Shown in pieces: positions 7,859-16,486 of a DNA stretch of 64,000 nucleotides. The translations under genes and the position numbers were made by a program. The stretch's first letter is position 1. The number at the start of each line of letters is the position of its first letter. Below the pieces are notes generated by a model that saw nothing but the letters and a program-made list of their open reading frames with translations, made no database searches and was not told the DNA's origin. Location: NCBI RefSeq assembly GCF_017695975.1, contig NZ_JAAORN010000001.1, positions 682,001 to 746,000 on the forward strand, written 5' to 3'. Source of the DNA: Prochlorococcus marinus CUG1417 (GTDB lineage: Bacteria; Cyanobacteriota; Cyanobacteriia; PCC-6307; Cyanobiaceae).

Positions 7859-9102
7859 TTACCTGGGGATGCAACTAATGTAAATTTCTCTCCACGAATA
7901 TATTCTGTGATCTCTTTGAAGTTATCCAATTCATTCCAATATTTTAAATGACTCTCTAAATTATTTATTGAAGATTTTCTCCCCCAAAGAAGTTCATTTC
8001 CAAAGAATGAAGAGAGTTGTGTAGATGTCTCTAAATTAAAGATATAATTACTTTTGACAATATTTATTGCTTTTTTTATTTCATCAAAAGACAAGGCTTT
8101 AAAATTTAATATCTCATCTATTGTTTTATTAATTTGCTTTTCTACTAAATCAATATCTTTGGACTCACAACTTGCTTCTATTATAAATAATCCTCCTAAT
8201 TCTCCAGCATTCACATCTACATATACCGATTCAACAAGATTACTATCTTCTTTTAATATTTTAACTAATCTGCTGTTTCTTCCAACAGAGAGTATTGATG
8301 CTAATATTTCTAGTCCAATAATATTCTTTTGATCATTTATGTTTGGGATAAACCAAGCCATAAATATTCTTGAAAACTCTAAATTATCAAACTTAACTGA
8401 CTCTCTACCATTCCTAATTTTTAAAGAAGGTTTATTTTTTAGATTAATTAAATTTGGACTTTTTTTTATGCCAGACAGATCACTTTTTTCAAAAATTTTA
8501 TAAATTTCTTCAGAGATATTACCAGCAATTGCAATACAAATTTTTTCTGTAGTGTAATGTTTTCTGTGAAATTTCACAAGGTCATTTATCTCTAGGTTTT
8601 TGATACTATGTTCAGTTCCAAGAATCGAATTTGCGTAATTCGGACTTAACCAAACCCTTTTCAAAAAATAATTAAATAATCTTTCCTCAGGCTGATCATT
8701 TTGTTGTTTTATTTCATCAATAACTACCCCTTTTTCTTTTATAAATTCATCAGGATTAAAATCTGGAGCAACGACAATATTTGTCAAAAGAGCAAGTGAT
8801 TCTTTAAAGTTACTTGGTGGAACTAAGACATGGTAATGTACATCATCATAACCTGTTGAAGCGTTACTTAATCCGCCTAGTGATTCAATTTTATGGTCAA
8901 ACACACCTGGCATTATTTTGTTAGATCCTTTAAAAATCATATGTTCTAGAAAATGAGCAGTGCCGTTTTTATCAACATCCTCAAATGAAGAACCTGCTTT
9001 GCACCAAATATCAATGCTTATAAGCGGCAATTCTTTATTATCCACAAACACACATCTAGTTTTGCTTGAATGAGTGTAGTAATTAACATCTCCTACGTTC
9101 AT
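7852..9102 (-). CDS. Zinc-dependent M16 family peptidase (catalytic subunit)
   Basis: This 416-residue protein has the inverted zinc motif HFLEH at residues 50-54 within TAHFLEHMIFKGS, and the downstream acidic region GVVIDEIKQQNDQPEE that supplies the third ligand in this family. It is expected to degrade peptides, possibly cleaved signal or transit peptides. It is the first gene of a two-gene unit with the non-catalytic homologue at 6641-7858. It is divergent from pcyA with only 41 bases between starts. No signal peptide is seen, so it is probably cytoplasmic. Confidence 0.9.
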   Translation of the reverse strand: MNVGDVNYYTHSSKTRCVFVDNKELPLISIDIWCKAGSSFEDVDKNGTAHFLEHMIFKGSNKIMPGVFDHKIESLGGLSNASTGYDDVHYHVLVPPSNFKESLALLTNIVVAPDFNPDEFIKEKGVVIDEIKQQNDQPEERLFNYFLKRVWLSPNYANSILGTEHSIKNLEINDLVKFHRKHYTTEKICIAIAGNISEEIYKIFEKSDLSGIKKSPNLINLKNKPSLKIRNGRESVKFDNLEFSRIFMAWFIPNINDQKNIIGLEILASILSVGRNSRLVKILKEDSNLVESVYVDVNAGELGGLFIIEASCESKDIDLVEKQINKTIDEILNFKALSFDEIKKAINIVKSNYIFNLETSTQLSSFFGNELLWGRKSSINNLESHLKYWNELDNFKEITEYIRGEKFTLVASPGKC

Positions 9103-9119
9103 TTCGGTTCTCTTTCTAA

Positions 9120-9868
<749 letters not shown>

Positions 9869-9869
<1 letters not shown>

Positions 9870-10786
9870 TGAAATTAAAAATATTAAAAAATTTATTTAT
9901 TTATTTTTTATTATTTACACCAATATCACTTGGGGTTATTTCTTGTTCTGGAAATAATAAGTCTAGTTCAAAATTTAAAGAGGAAATAACTTCAGATCTC
10001 ATACCTGCTATTACAGCTGTTGCCGCACTAGGTCAACTTTCTCCTTCGGGAGAGATTAGAAAATTGGCAGCTCCAATAAGTCGGTTTGGCTCTTCACCCC
10101 GAGTTGTCGAAATTTTAGTAAATGAAGGGGATTTCGTAAGAAAAGGTGATATTCTGGCAATCTTTGAAGATGGAGAAAAATTAACTGCTGATCTTGAAAG
10201 GAATGAAAATCTAATTAATACTCTTAACGAAGAAATTGCCCTAAAAAAAGATCAAATCCAAAGGTATGAGTTAGCTTTGAACAAAAATGTATATTCTTTT
10301 GTAGAGTTTTCACAGAGGAAAGATGAATTATTAAAACTGCAAAAACAAAAAATCAACCTTATCGGAGATCAAAAAAATATCAAGATAGATCTATTTAATT
10401 CAAAACTAAGGAGTCCAATTGATGGTTTTATCCTTGGAATAAATACGAGAGTTGGTGAGAGGCCCCAAAATGAAGGGATTTTAGATATTGGTTCTAGTCA
10501 AAAAATGGAAGCTTTGATAGAGGTTTATGAATCTGACATCGATAGAGTCTTTATCTCTCAGGATGTTGAATTGAGCAGTGAGAATGGCGGTTTCCAAAAA
10601 AATCTTAAGGGAAAGGTAATTAGGATTAGTCCTCAGGTAAAACAAAGAAAAGTGTTATCGACTGATCCAACAGGGGATGCAGATTCGCGAATTATCGAAG
10701 TACTAGTAAAACTAGATCAAGATTCTATAGATATCGTTCAATACTATGCAGGAATGAAAGTTATTGCAAAATTTATTCCTCAATGA
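9869..10786 (+). CDS. devB: DevB-type membrane fusion protein (HlyD family) of an ABC exporter
   Basis: A 305-residue periplasmic adaptor. It has an N-terminal hydrophobic segment ending GVISC with Cys26, which looks like a lipobox; a biotinyl/lipoyl-like half-motif (LVNEGDFVRKGDILAIFEDG); a coiled-coil hairpin at about 95-170; and a beta-barrel with RSPIDGFILGINTRVGE. It would bridge the DevAC inner-membrane pump to a TolC-like outer-membrane channel. In heterocystous cyanobacteria DevBCA exports heterocyst glycolipids; here the substrate is unknown. Its ATG overlaps the pcyA stop, and its stop overlaps the devC start by four bases. Confidence 0.9.
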
Positions 10787-11955
10787 GTTTTTCTTTTTTA
10801 AAATTTAGAAAAATACCATTAGCTTGGTTGTTATTAACTAGGCAACCATTAAGACTGGCAGTTGCCATAGCTGGAATCAGTTTTGCAGGAATTTTGATGT
10901 TTATGCAATTAGGTTTTAGGGATGGTTTATTTGACACGAGCGTAACTATTCATAAACTTTTAGATGCCGACCTTGTTTTGATAAGTCCCAGATCAAAAAG
11001 TTCTATAAGCATGAGTGGATTCCCAAAAAGAAGGTTAATTCAGACTCTCGCAGTAGAAGATGTTGAAAAAACTGCTCCCGTTAATCTAAATTATTTACTT
11101 TGGAGAAATCCTGAAAATCTTAAAACTAGATCAATACTTGCATTAGGTTTTAATCCTTCCGATTCTCTTCTTATAGATGAGGGATTTTCAAAGAAAGCTT
11201 ATAAATTGAGAAATCCATCAAGAGTTCTTTTTGACAAACTATCTAGACCTGAATTTGGCCCGATTGAAGAATGGTTCTTATCTGAAAAAAAGGTTGAGAC
11301 TGAGGTTGCTGGAAAAAGAGTAATTGTTGAGGGCCTTGTGGAGTTGGGACCATCTTTTGGTGCAGATGGTAATTTGATAACTAGTCGAGAAACCTTTTTA
11401 AGACTTTTTCCTGCTAATCCTCCTGGCAGTATAGAAATTGGTTTGGTAAAGCTTAGAAAAGGATCTGATCCCGAATTGATTTCAAGGATATTAAATAACT
11501 CACTCCCTAATGATGTTAGAGTTCTTACAAAAAAACAATTTATAGAATTTGAAAAGAATTATTGGAAAAATAGTACTGCAATAGGTTTTATATTCAGTTT
11601 AGGAGCCTTGATGGGTTTTGTTGTAGGGTGTGTGGTCGTTTATCAAATTCTTTATAGCGACGTTACAGATCACCTTCCAGAGTATGCCACCTTATTGGCA
11701 ATGGGTTATAGAATTAAGTCCCTTTTCTTTGTTGTAGCTAGAGAGGGGTTTTTGTTGGCATTATTTGGTTATTTACCTGCTTATTTCTCTGGTCAAATAC
11801 TTTACTCAGTTATAAGAAGTTCTACTAAACTCCCAATAATAATGGATGCTGATAAAACAATTTTAATTTTCGTATTAGTTTTAGTTATGTGTATGGGGTC
11901 TGCTGCTGTTGCGATGCGTAAATTAGTTGACGCTGATCCTGCTGAAATTTTTTAA
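10783..11955 (+). CDS. devC: DevC-type ABC transporter permease
   Basis: A 390-residue FtsX/MacB-type permease. One membrane span lies near residues 20-42 (LRLAVAIAGISFAGILMFMQ), followed by a large periplasmic domain (about 50-260), then three spans between about 265 and 385. The opening (PLAWLLLTRQPLRLAVAIAG) is characteristic of DevC proteins. It pairs with the ATPase DevA and adaptor DevB to move an amphipathic substrate out of the inner membrane. Start and stop codons are shared or close to those of both neighbours, so the three are co-expressed. Confidence 0.92.
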   Translation: MSFSFLKFRKIPLAWLLLTRQPLRLAVAIAGISFAGILMFMQLGFRDGLFDTSVTIHKLLDADLVLISPRSKSSISMSGFPKRRLIQTLAVEDVEKTAPVNLNYLLWRNPENLKTRSILALGFNPSDSLLIDEGFSKKAYKLRNPSRVLFDKLSRPEFGPIEEWFLSEKKVETEVAGKRVIVEGLVELGPSFGADGNLITSRETFLRLFPANPPGSIEIGLVKLRKGSDPELISRILNNSLPNDVRVLTKKQFIEFEKNYWKNSTAIGFIFSLGALMGFVVGCVVVYQILYSDVTDHLPEYATLLAMGYRIKSLFFVVAREGFLLALFGYLPAYFSGQILYSVIRSSTKLPIIMDADKTILIFVLVLVMCMGSAAVAMRKLVDADPAEIF

Positions 11956-11968
11956 GAAACAAAGAAAA

Positions 11969-12697
11969 ATGGTTAAAGCTAATAAATCAAAAAATAATGT
12001 TAAAAACCTTAAAACAGTCTCAATAAATAATTTGAGTCACTTTTATGGAAAAAATGAGAATAAAAAACAAGTTCTTAACAACGTTAATTTAAATATTGAT
12101 AAAGGAGAGTTGGTCCTTTTAAAAGGACCTTCTGGATGTGGTAAAACGACTCTTTTAACATTAATTGGCGCCTTGAGAACCTGTCAAAGTGGAGATTTAA
12201 CTGTATTAAATAAGCAGTTAAATGGAGCATCAAGGAAAACGCGTCAGATTCTTAGAAGAAGTATTGGAATGATTTTTCAAGGTCATAATCTTCTGAGATG
12301 TTTAACAGCAGAACAAAATGTCCAGATGGGCGCCGATTTAATAAAAGGTTTAACATATTTGCAAAGACGTGAAATAGCAAGGAATTGGTTGTCAGCAGTA
12401 GGACTAGAAGAACATCATAAAAAGTTGCCAAATGACTTATCTGGTGGGCAGAAACAGAGAGTAGCAATTGCTCGAGCTTTATCTGCTAACCCAAAACTTT
12501 TGTTAGCTGATGAGCCCACTTCTGCTTTAGATAGCGTCACAGGAAGAGAAATAGTAACCCTTTTAAGGAAACTAGCAAAAGAGCAAAATTGTTCTGTACT
12601 TATGGTGACGCATGATCCAAGAATTTCTGATATGGCGGATAGGATATTAAATATGGAAGATGGTAAAATATATAGTGCTCATAGTGAGCTAATATAA
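11969..12697 (+). CDS. devA: DevA-type ABC transporter ATP-binding protein
   Basis: The ATPase of the DevBCA-type exporter. It shows Walker A GPSGCGKTT, Q-loop GMIFQGHNLL, signature LSGGQKQR, Walker B LLLADEPTSALD and the switch His in VTHDPR, so it is complete. The ATG at 11969 (MVKANKSKN) is chosen, 242 residues; the frame extends upstream to 11927 but that would overlap devC. A 30-residue basic leader precedes the nucleotide-binding domain. It belongs to the MacB/LolD-like branch, matching the DevC permease type. Confidence 0.93.
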   Translation: MVKANKSKNNVKNLKTVSINNLSHFYGKNENKKQVLNNVNLNIDKGELVLLKGPSGCGKTTLLTLIGALRTCQSGDLTVLNKQLNGASRKTRQILRRSIGMIFQGHNLLRCLTAEQNVQMGADLIKGLTYLQRREIARNWLSAVGLEEHHKKLPNDLSGGQKQRVAIARALSANPKLLLADEPTSALDSVTGREIVTLLRKLAKEQNCSVLMVTHDPRISDMADRILNMEDGKIYSAHSELI

Positions 12698-12715
12698 TTA
12701 AAAGTTAAAAATTTT

Positions 12716-12865
12716 ATGTCTAAGAGAAGGAATTTAAAAAAAGAAAAGCAGGAACGTAATAGAGCCTATGCTAGAAAATTCAAAAAAAGGAAATTAAGAA
12801 CTGATGGAAGACCTGATGGTGGAAACGTTACAGGTACAGCAAATAATGGCGGTGCAGCTGATTAG
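12716..12865 (+). CDS. 49-aa basic protein with Gly-rich tail
   Basis: From ATG at 12716 to TAG at 12865. Residues 1-28 are almost entirely charged (MSKRRNLKKEKQERNRAYAR, then KFKKRKLR), and the tail from residue 30 is Gly/Asn/Ala-rich (DGRPDGGNVTGTANNGGAAD). It could bind nucleic acid or the ribosome, but this rests on composition alone. The non-random composition and higher GC in the tail argue for a real gene. It follows devA by 18 bases and probably shares its transcript. No family name is recalled. Confidence 0.75.
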   Translation: MSKRRNLKKEKQERNRAYARKFKKRKLRTDGRPDGGNVTGTANNGGAAD

Positions 12866-12927
12866 GTAATATCTTTTCTTTTTTATTTTTTGGAGTTCAA
12901 TATATTATGCATATTTAAGACATAATC

Positions 12928-13839
12928 ATGAATGTAAGTATTGTTATACCGACTTACAATAGATTGCCCATACTAGAGAAATGTCTCTTTGCGCTTGAGA
13001 ATCAAAAATTAGATACAAGTATCAGTAACTATGAGGTAATTGTAGTTGATGATGGATCAACTGATGGGACAACCTCATGGATATATAAAAACAAAGCTAA
13101 TCTTCCACACGTTATTCTATTTCAACAAGAACATGGAGGGCCTGCACTTGGAAGAAATCTTGGAGTAATTAAATCAAAATATGAAATTATTATATTCATT
13201 GATAGTGATCTTATTGTTTTAGACAATTTTATAAATTGCCACGTAGAAAAATTACTTGCCTCTTGGAGAAAGAATGATAAAAAATGTTTTACCTATGGCT
13301 CAGTAGTCAATACATCTAATTTTCTAAATCCTCAGAGTGAAAAACATAAAATAATGGACACTTCTTTTGCATATTTTGCTACTGGGAATGTAGCAATATC
13401 AAAAGAATTGATTTTAAGTGTGGGATTATTTGATACTTCTTTTAGTCTTTACGGTTGGGAGGATTTAGAACTTGGAGAAAGATTAAAAAAAATGGGGACA
13501 AAATTAATTAAATGCCCAAATGCAGTAGGTTTTCATTGGCATCCACCATTTAGTTGCGAACAAATAGATGCATTAGTAGCTCAAGAAAAAGAGAGAGCAA
13601 AAATGGCTTTGGTGTTTTATAAGAAACATCCAAATTTAAGGGTTAGATTTATGATTCAATTAACGCCTCTCCATAAACTACTTTGGCAAATTCTTTGCTT
13701 GGGAGGAATAATCAGTGTTGATAGAATCCTTCCTTTATTAAGATTCCTAGTAAATATAAGAAAAAATAGACTTGCACTTGAGATACTTAGGATCCCCCTA
13801 AATATGATTTACATTAAACAGTTAACAAAATCAAGATAA
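12928..13839 (+). CDS. Glycosyltransferase family 2 protein
   Basis: A GT-A fold transferase of 303 residues. It opens VSIVIPTYNRLPILEKCL, has the nucleotide-binding DDGSTDGT at 41-48, the segment GGPALGRNLG, a metal-binding DSD in IIFIDSDLIV and a catalytic-base region GWEDLELGERLKK. It transfers a sugar from an activated donor to an unknown acceptor, perhaps cell-surface polysaccharide. The C-terminus has a hydrophobic, amphipathic region that may associate with the membrane. No other polysaccharide genes are adjacent. It precedes the rpsB leader. Confidence 0.9.
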   Translation: MNVSIVIPTYNRLPILEKCLFALENQKLDTSISNYEVIVVDDGSTDGTTSWIYKNKANLPHVILFQQEHGGPALGRNLGVIKSKYEIIIFIDSDLIVLDNFINCHVEKLLASWRKNDKKCFTYGSVVNTSNFLNPQSEKHKIMDTSFAYFATGNVAISKELILSVGLFDTSFSLYGWEDLELGERLKKMGTKLIKCPNAVGFHWHPPFSCEQIDALVAQEKERAKMALVFYKKHPNLRVRFMIQLTPLHKLLWQILCLGGIISVDRILPLLRFLVNIRKNRLALEILRIPLNMIYIKQLTKSR

Positions 13840-13892
13840 AAAACTTTTAGAAATACACATCACTTGCTAGAATCGTTGAAATTAAATCCACA

Positions 13893-13955
13893 CATCTGAC
13901 AGTTTCGGGTGATTTTTAATATTAAATCCCCGTCAGATGGAGGCTAACCCGAAAC
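13893..13955 (+). promoter_or_regulatory. rpsB leader element with two interleaved perfect stems (possible pseudoknot)
   Basis: Two exact inverted repeats are interleaved just upstream of rpsB. CATCTGAC at 13893-13900 pairs with GTCAGATG at 13932-13939 (8 bp). GTTTCGGGT at 13902-13910 pairs with ACCCGAAAC at 13947-13955 (9 bp). The order a-b-a'-b' means either an H-type pseudoknot or two mutually exclusive hairpins. GGAGG at 13939-13943 lies within or beside the structure. The last stem ends 13 bases before the rpsB ATG, within the region a ribosome would cover. Translational control, possibly by S2 itself, is inferred. Confidence 0.7.
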
Positions 13956-13968
13956 CCTTTTCTAAATT

Positions 13969-14673
13969 ATGGCTGTTGTATCACTATCAGAAATGATGGA
14001 AGCTGGTGCTCATTTTGGGCATCAAACTAGACGTTGGAATCCCAAGATGTCTAAGTATATATATTGCGCGAGAAATGGAGTCCATATTATTGATCTTGTA
14101 AAAACAGCATTGTGTATGAACAATGCATATAAATGGACGAGAAACGCTGCAAAAAGCGGTAAACGTTTCCTCTTTGTAGGTACAAAAAAACAAGCATCAG
14201 ATGTAGTGGCTCAGGAAGCTACACGCTGTGGAGCTGCATATGTAAATCAAAGATGGCTTGGAGGGATGTTGACTAATTGGACAACAATGAAAGCTAGGAT
14301 AGAAAGATTAAAGGATTTAGAAAGAATGGAAAGTAGTGGTTCAATAGCAATGAGGCCTAAAAAAGAAGCTGCAGTTTTAAGGAGAGAACTTGAAAGATTA
14401 CAAAAATACTTAGGTGGACTTAAGGGTATGAGAAGATTACCAGATGTTGTTGTATTGGTCGATCAGAGAAGAGAATCTAATGCGGTATTAGAAGCTAGAA
14501 AATTAGATATCTCATTAGTCTCAATGTTGGATACAAATTGCGATCCTGATTTGTGTGAAGTTCCAATTCCTTGTAACGATGATGCCGTTAGATCTGTGCA
14601 ACTTATTTTGGGAAGACTTGCAGATGCAATAAATGAAGGTAGAAAAGGCTCTAATGCCGAAAGAAAAAATTAA
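13969..14673 (+). CDS. rpsB: 30S ribosomal protein S2
   Basis: A 234-residue S2 protein with signatures [19 protein letters not shown] near the start and [16 protein letters not shown] in the middle. S2 joins the small subunit late and sits at the head-body junction, close to where mRNA leaves. The gene is followed after 44 bases by tsf, the usual rpsB-tsf operon. The leader carries a strong structured element. Length is close to the family norm and the ATG start is unambiguous. Confidence 0.98.
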   Translation: MAVVSLSEMMEAGAHFGHQTRRWNPKMSKYIYCARNGVHIIDLVKTALCMNNAYKWTRNAAKSGKRFLFVGTKKQASDVVAQEATRCGAAYVNQRWLGGMLTNWTTMKARIERLKDLERMESSGSIAMRPKKEAAVLRRELERLQKYLGGLKGMRRLPDVVVLVDQRRESNAVLEARKLDISLVSMLDTNCDPDLCEVPIPCNDDAVRSVQLILGRLADAINEGRKGSNAERKN

Positions 14674-14717
14674 AATCCAATTTTAAACTTACTATTCACT
14701 ATTTTTTATTACTTCAA

Positions 14718-15374
14718 ATGGGAAACATTACAGCAAAACTTGTAAAAGATCTTAGAGATAAAACTGGCGCAGGAATGATGGACTGCAAAAAAGCACTTAA
14801 CGAAACTGAAGGAAATCTAGATAAAGCTTTGGAATGGTTAAGAAAGAAAGGCATAGCTAGTGCTGAAAAGAAATCGGGAAGAGTAGCGGCCGAAGGTTCA
14901 ATTGGCAGTTATATTCATACTGGATCAAGAGTCGGAGTTTTACTAGAGTTGAATTGTGAAACTGATTTCGTTGCTAGAGGTGATATATTCCAATCTCTGT
15001 TGAAGGATGTCTCAATGCAAGTAGCAGCATGCCCAAATGTTGAGTATGTATCAATTGATGAAATACCAGAAGATGTTGTGGAAAAAGAAAAGCAGATTGA
15101 AATGGGTAGGGATGATTTATCTGGAAAACCAGAACAAATTAAAGAAAAAATAGTTGAAGGGAGAATAGCAAAAAGACTTAATGAGCTTGTATTGCTTTCA
15201 CAACCCTACATTAAAGATAGTTCTTTAACAGTTGAGGATCTTGTTAAACAAGCAGCTGCAAAAATTGGGGAAAATATCAAAGTACGACGCTTTACAAGAT
15301 ATACATTAGGTGAAGGTATCGAAAAAAATCAGATGGATTTTGCTGAAGAAGTTGCATCAATGCAAACAAACTAG
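14718..15374 (+). CDS. tsf: Translation elongation factor Ts
   Basis: A 218-residue EF-Ts of the short cyanobacterial/plastid type. It has the N-terminal UBA-like domain ([20 protein letters not shown]) and the central [17 protein letters not shown] motif that contacts EF-Tu. It exchanges GDP for GTP on EF-Tu. It is co-transcribed with rpsB; no terminator is visible between them. The next gene starts within a few bases of the stop, so the operon may continue into the hypothetical gene and recG. Confidence 0.97.
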   Translation: MGNITAKLVKDLRDKTGAGMMDCKKALNETEGNLDKALEWLRKKGIASAEKKSGRVAAEGSIGSYIHTGSRVGVLLELNCETDFVARGDIFQSLLKDVSMQVAACPNVEYVSIDEIPEDVVEKEKQIEMGRDDLSGKPEQIKEKIVEGRIAKRLNELVLLSQPYIKDSSLTVEDLVKQAAAKIGENIKVRRFTRYTLGEGIEKNQMDFAEEVASMQTN

Positions 15375-15378
15375 TCAC

Positions 15379-16464
15379 TTGAATGATTTGAATAATTTCA
15401 ATAATTACATAGATATAGATAAAATTAATGCTCAATTAGAGAGAGCAGACATACAAAAAAGAAGATTAATTCGAAGTATTTATAGGGAATATGAACTTTA
15501 CCTTAATCTCTTAAGAGATCTACTTTATATCTCGATAGAAAAAGGGCTTAAAGAAATATATAGTTATCCGTTAATTAATGATAATTTCTTAAATGAAAAT
15601 GAATTTTTTTGTCTCTTTGAAGAAAAAATAAGTAAATTCATTAATACGAATTTGCCTTTATTAACAGTAGAGCAATTAAAAATAAATGAAATTGAAAAAA
15701 ACATAAACAAGGAAATTAAATTTAATAGTTTGGGTAGTTCCATAAAAAGTAAAAATGACCAAAATGATAAATTTCAATGTGAAGATGGTTTTCAATTAGA
15801 AGAACCTATTCAGTTCAAGATTAATAAAGATATATCTAATACTTCTGAATATTATCAAGCTGATAATTATGAGAATTTAGTATCACTTGATCTAGATAAT
15901 AATGATCATGATAATTATTTATTAAATAACAAAATTATTGAAAATTTAGGAGTTGAAAAACAATTCATTTCCTCTTTACTTGATTTAATGGAGGAAGTAA
16001 AGGTTGAAAATCCAAGATATTCAGAAAAAGATAAAATCAAAAAAATGGATATTTCACCCAAAAATCAAAGCCTAAGAATTTTTGGTTTTATAGACAAGTC
16101 ATTGGAAAATTTACTTTTGAATCTTTCATACAATATTAACCAAGAATTATTTAAGGCTAATCTAATAAAAAAAATGATATCTAAAGATTCCTTTGAGTTC
16201 TTGGTTGGCAAAAAATTGATGATAAAACATCCTTATCCTTTTGTTATTAATTTCGAATTAAACTCAAATCGTTCATCAACAAAAGGCGATAATTTTCCAT
16301 GTATTATTTTCTTTAATGTATCTACTGTTGAGTTAGAATTTGAAAATTTAAATCTTTCTATTCAAAGGAATAAGATAAATGAGCTAAAAAATCAATTTCA
16401 GCGTTTGATTAAAAAAGAGACATACTGGAGGCAAAAAGAAATAACTTTGAATAAGATACGTTGA
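15379..16464 (+). CDS. Hypothetical protein between tsf and recG (about 361 aa)
   Basis: The open frame begins inside tsf, but a TTG at 15379, four bases after the tsf stop, gives a plausible non-overlapping start; a second TTG lies at 15388. The N-terminal 100 residues are helical and Leu/Arg/Glu-rich. Residues 110-230 are Asn/Asp-rich and low complexity, probably disordered. A C-terminal domain of about 130 residues (SLRIFGFIDKSLENLLLNLS onward) looks folded and ends in basic helices. I do not recognise a family. The position suggests co-expression with tsf or recG. Confidence 0.7.
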   Translation: MNDLNNFNNYIDIDKINAQLERADIQKRRLIRSIYREYELYLNLLRDLLYISIEKGLKEIYSYPLINDNFLNENEFFCLFEEKISKFINTNLPLLTVEQLKINEIEKNINKEIKFNSLGSSIKSKNDQNDKFQCEDGFQLEEPIQFKINKDISNTSEYYQADNYENLVSLDLDNNDHDNYLLNNKIIENLGVEKQFISSLLDLMEEVKVENPRYSEKDKIKKMDISPKNQSLRIFGFIDKSLENLLLNLSYNINQELFKANLIKKMISKDSFEFLVGKKLMIKHPYPFVINFELNSNRSSTKGDNFPCIIFFNVSTVELEFENLNLSIQRNKINELKNQFQRLIKKETYWRQKEITLNKIR

Positions 16465-16486
16465 AAAAATAACTTTTTTTTCAGAT

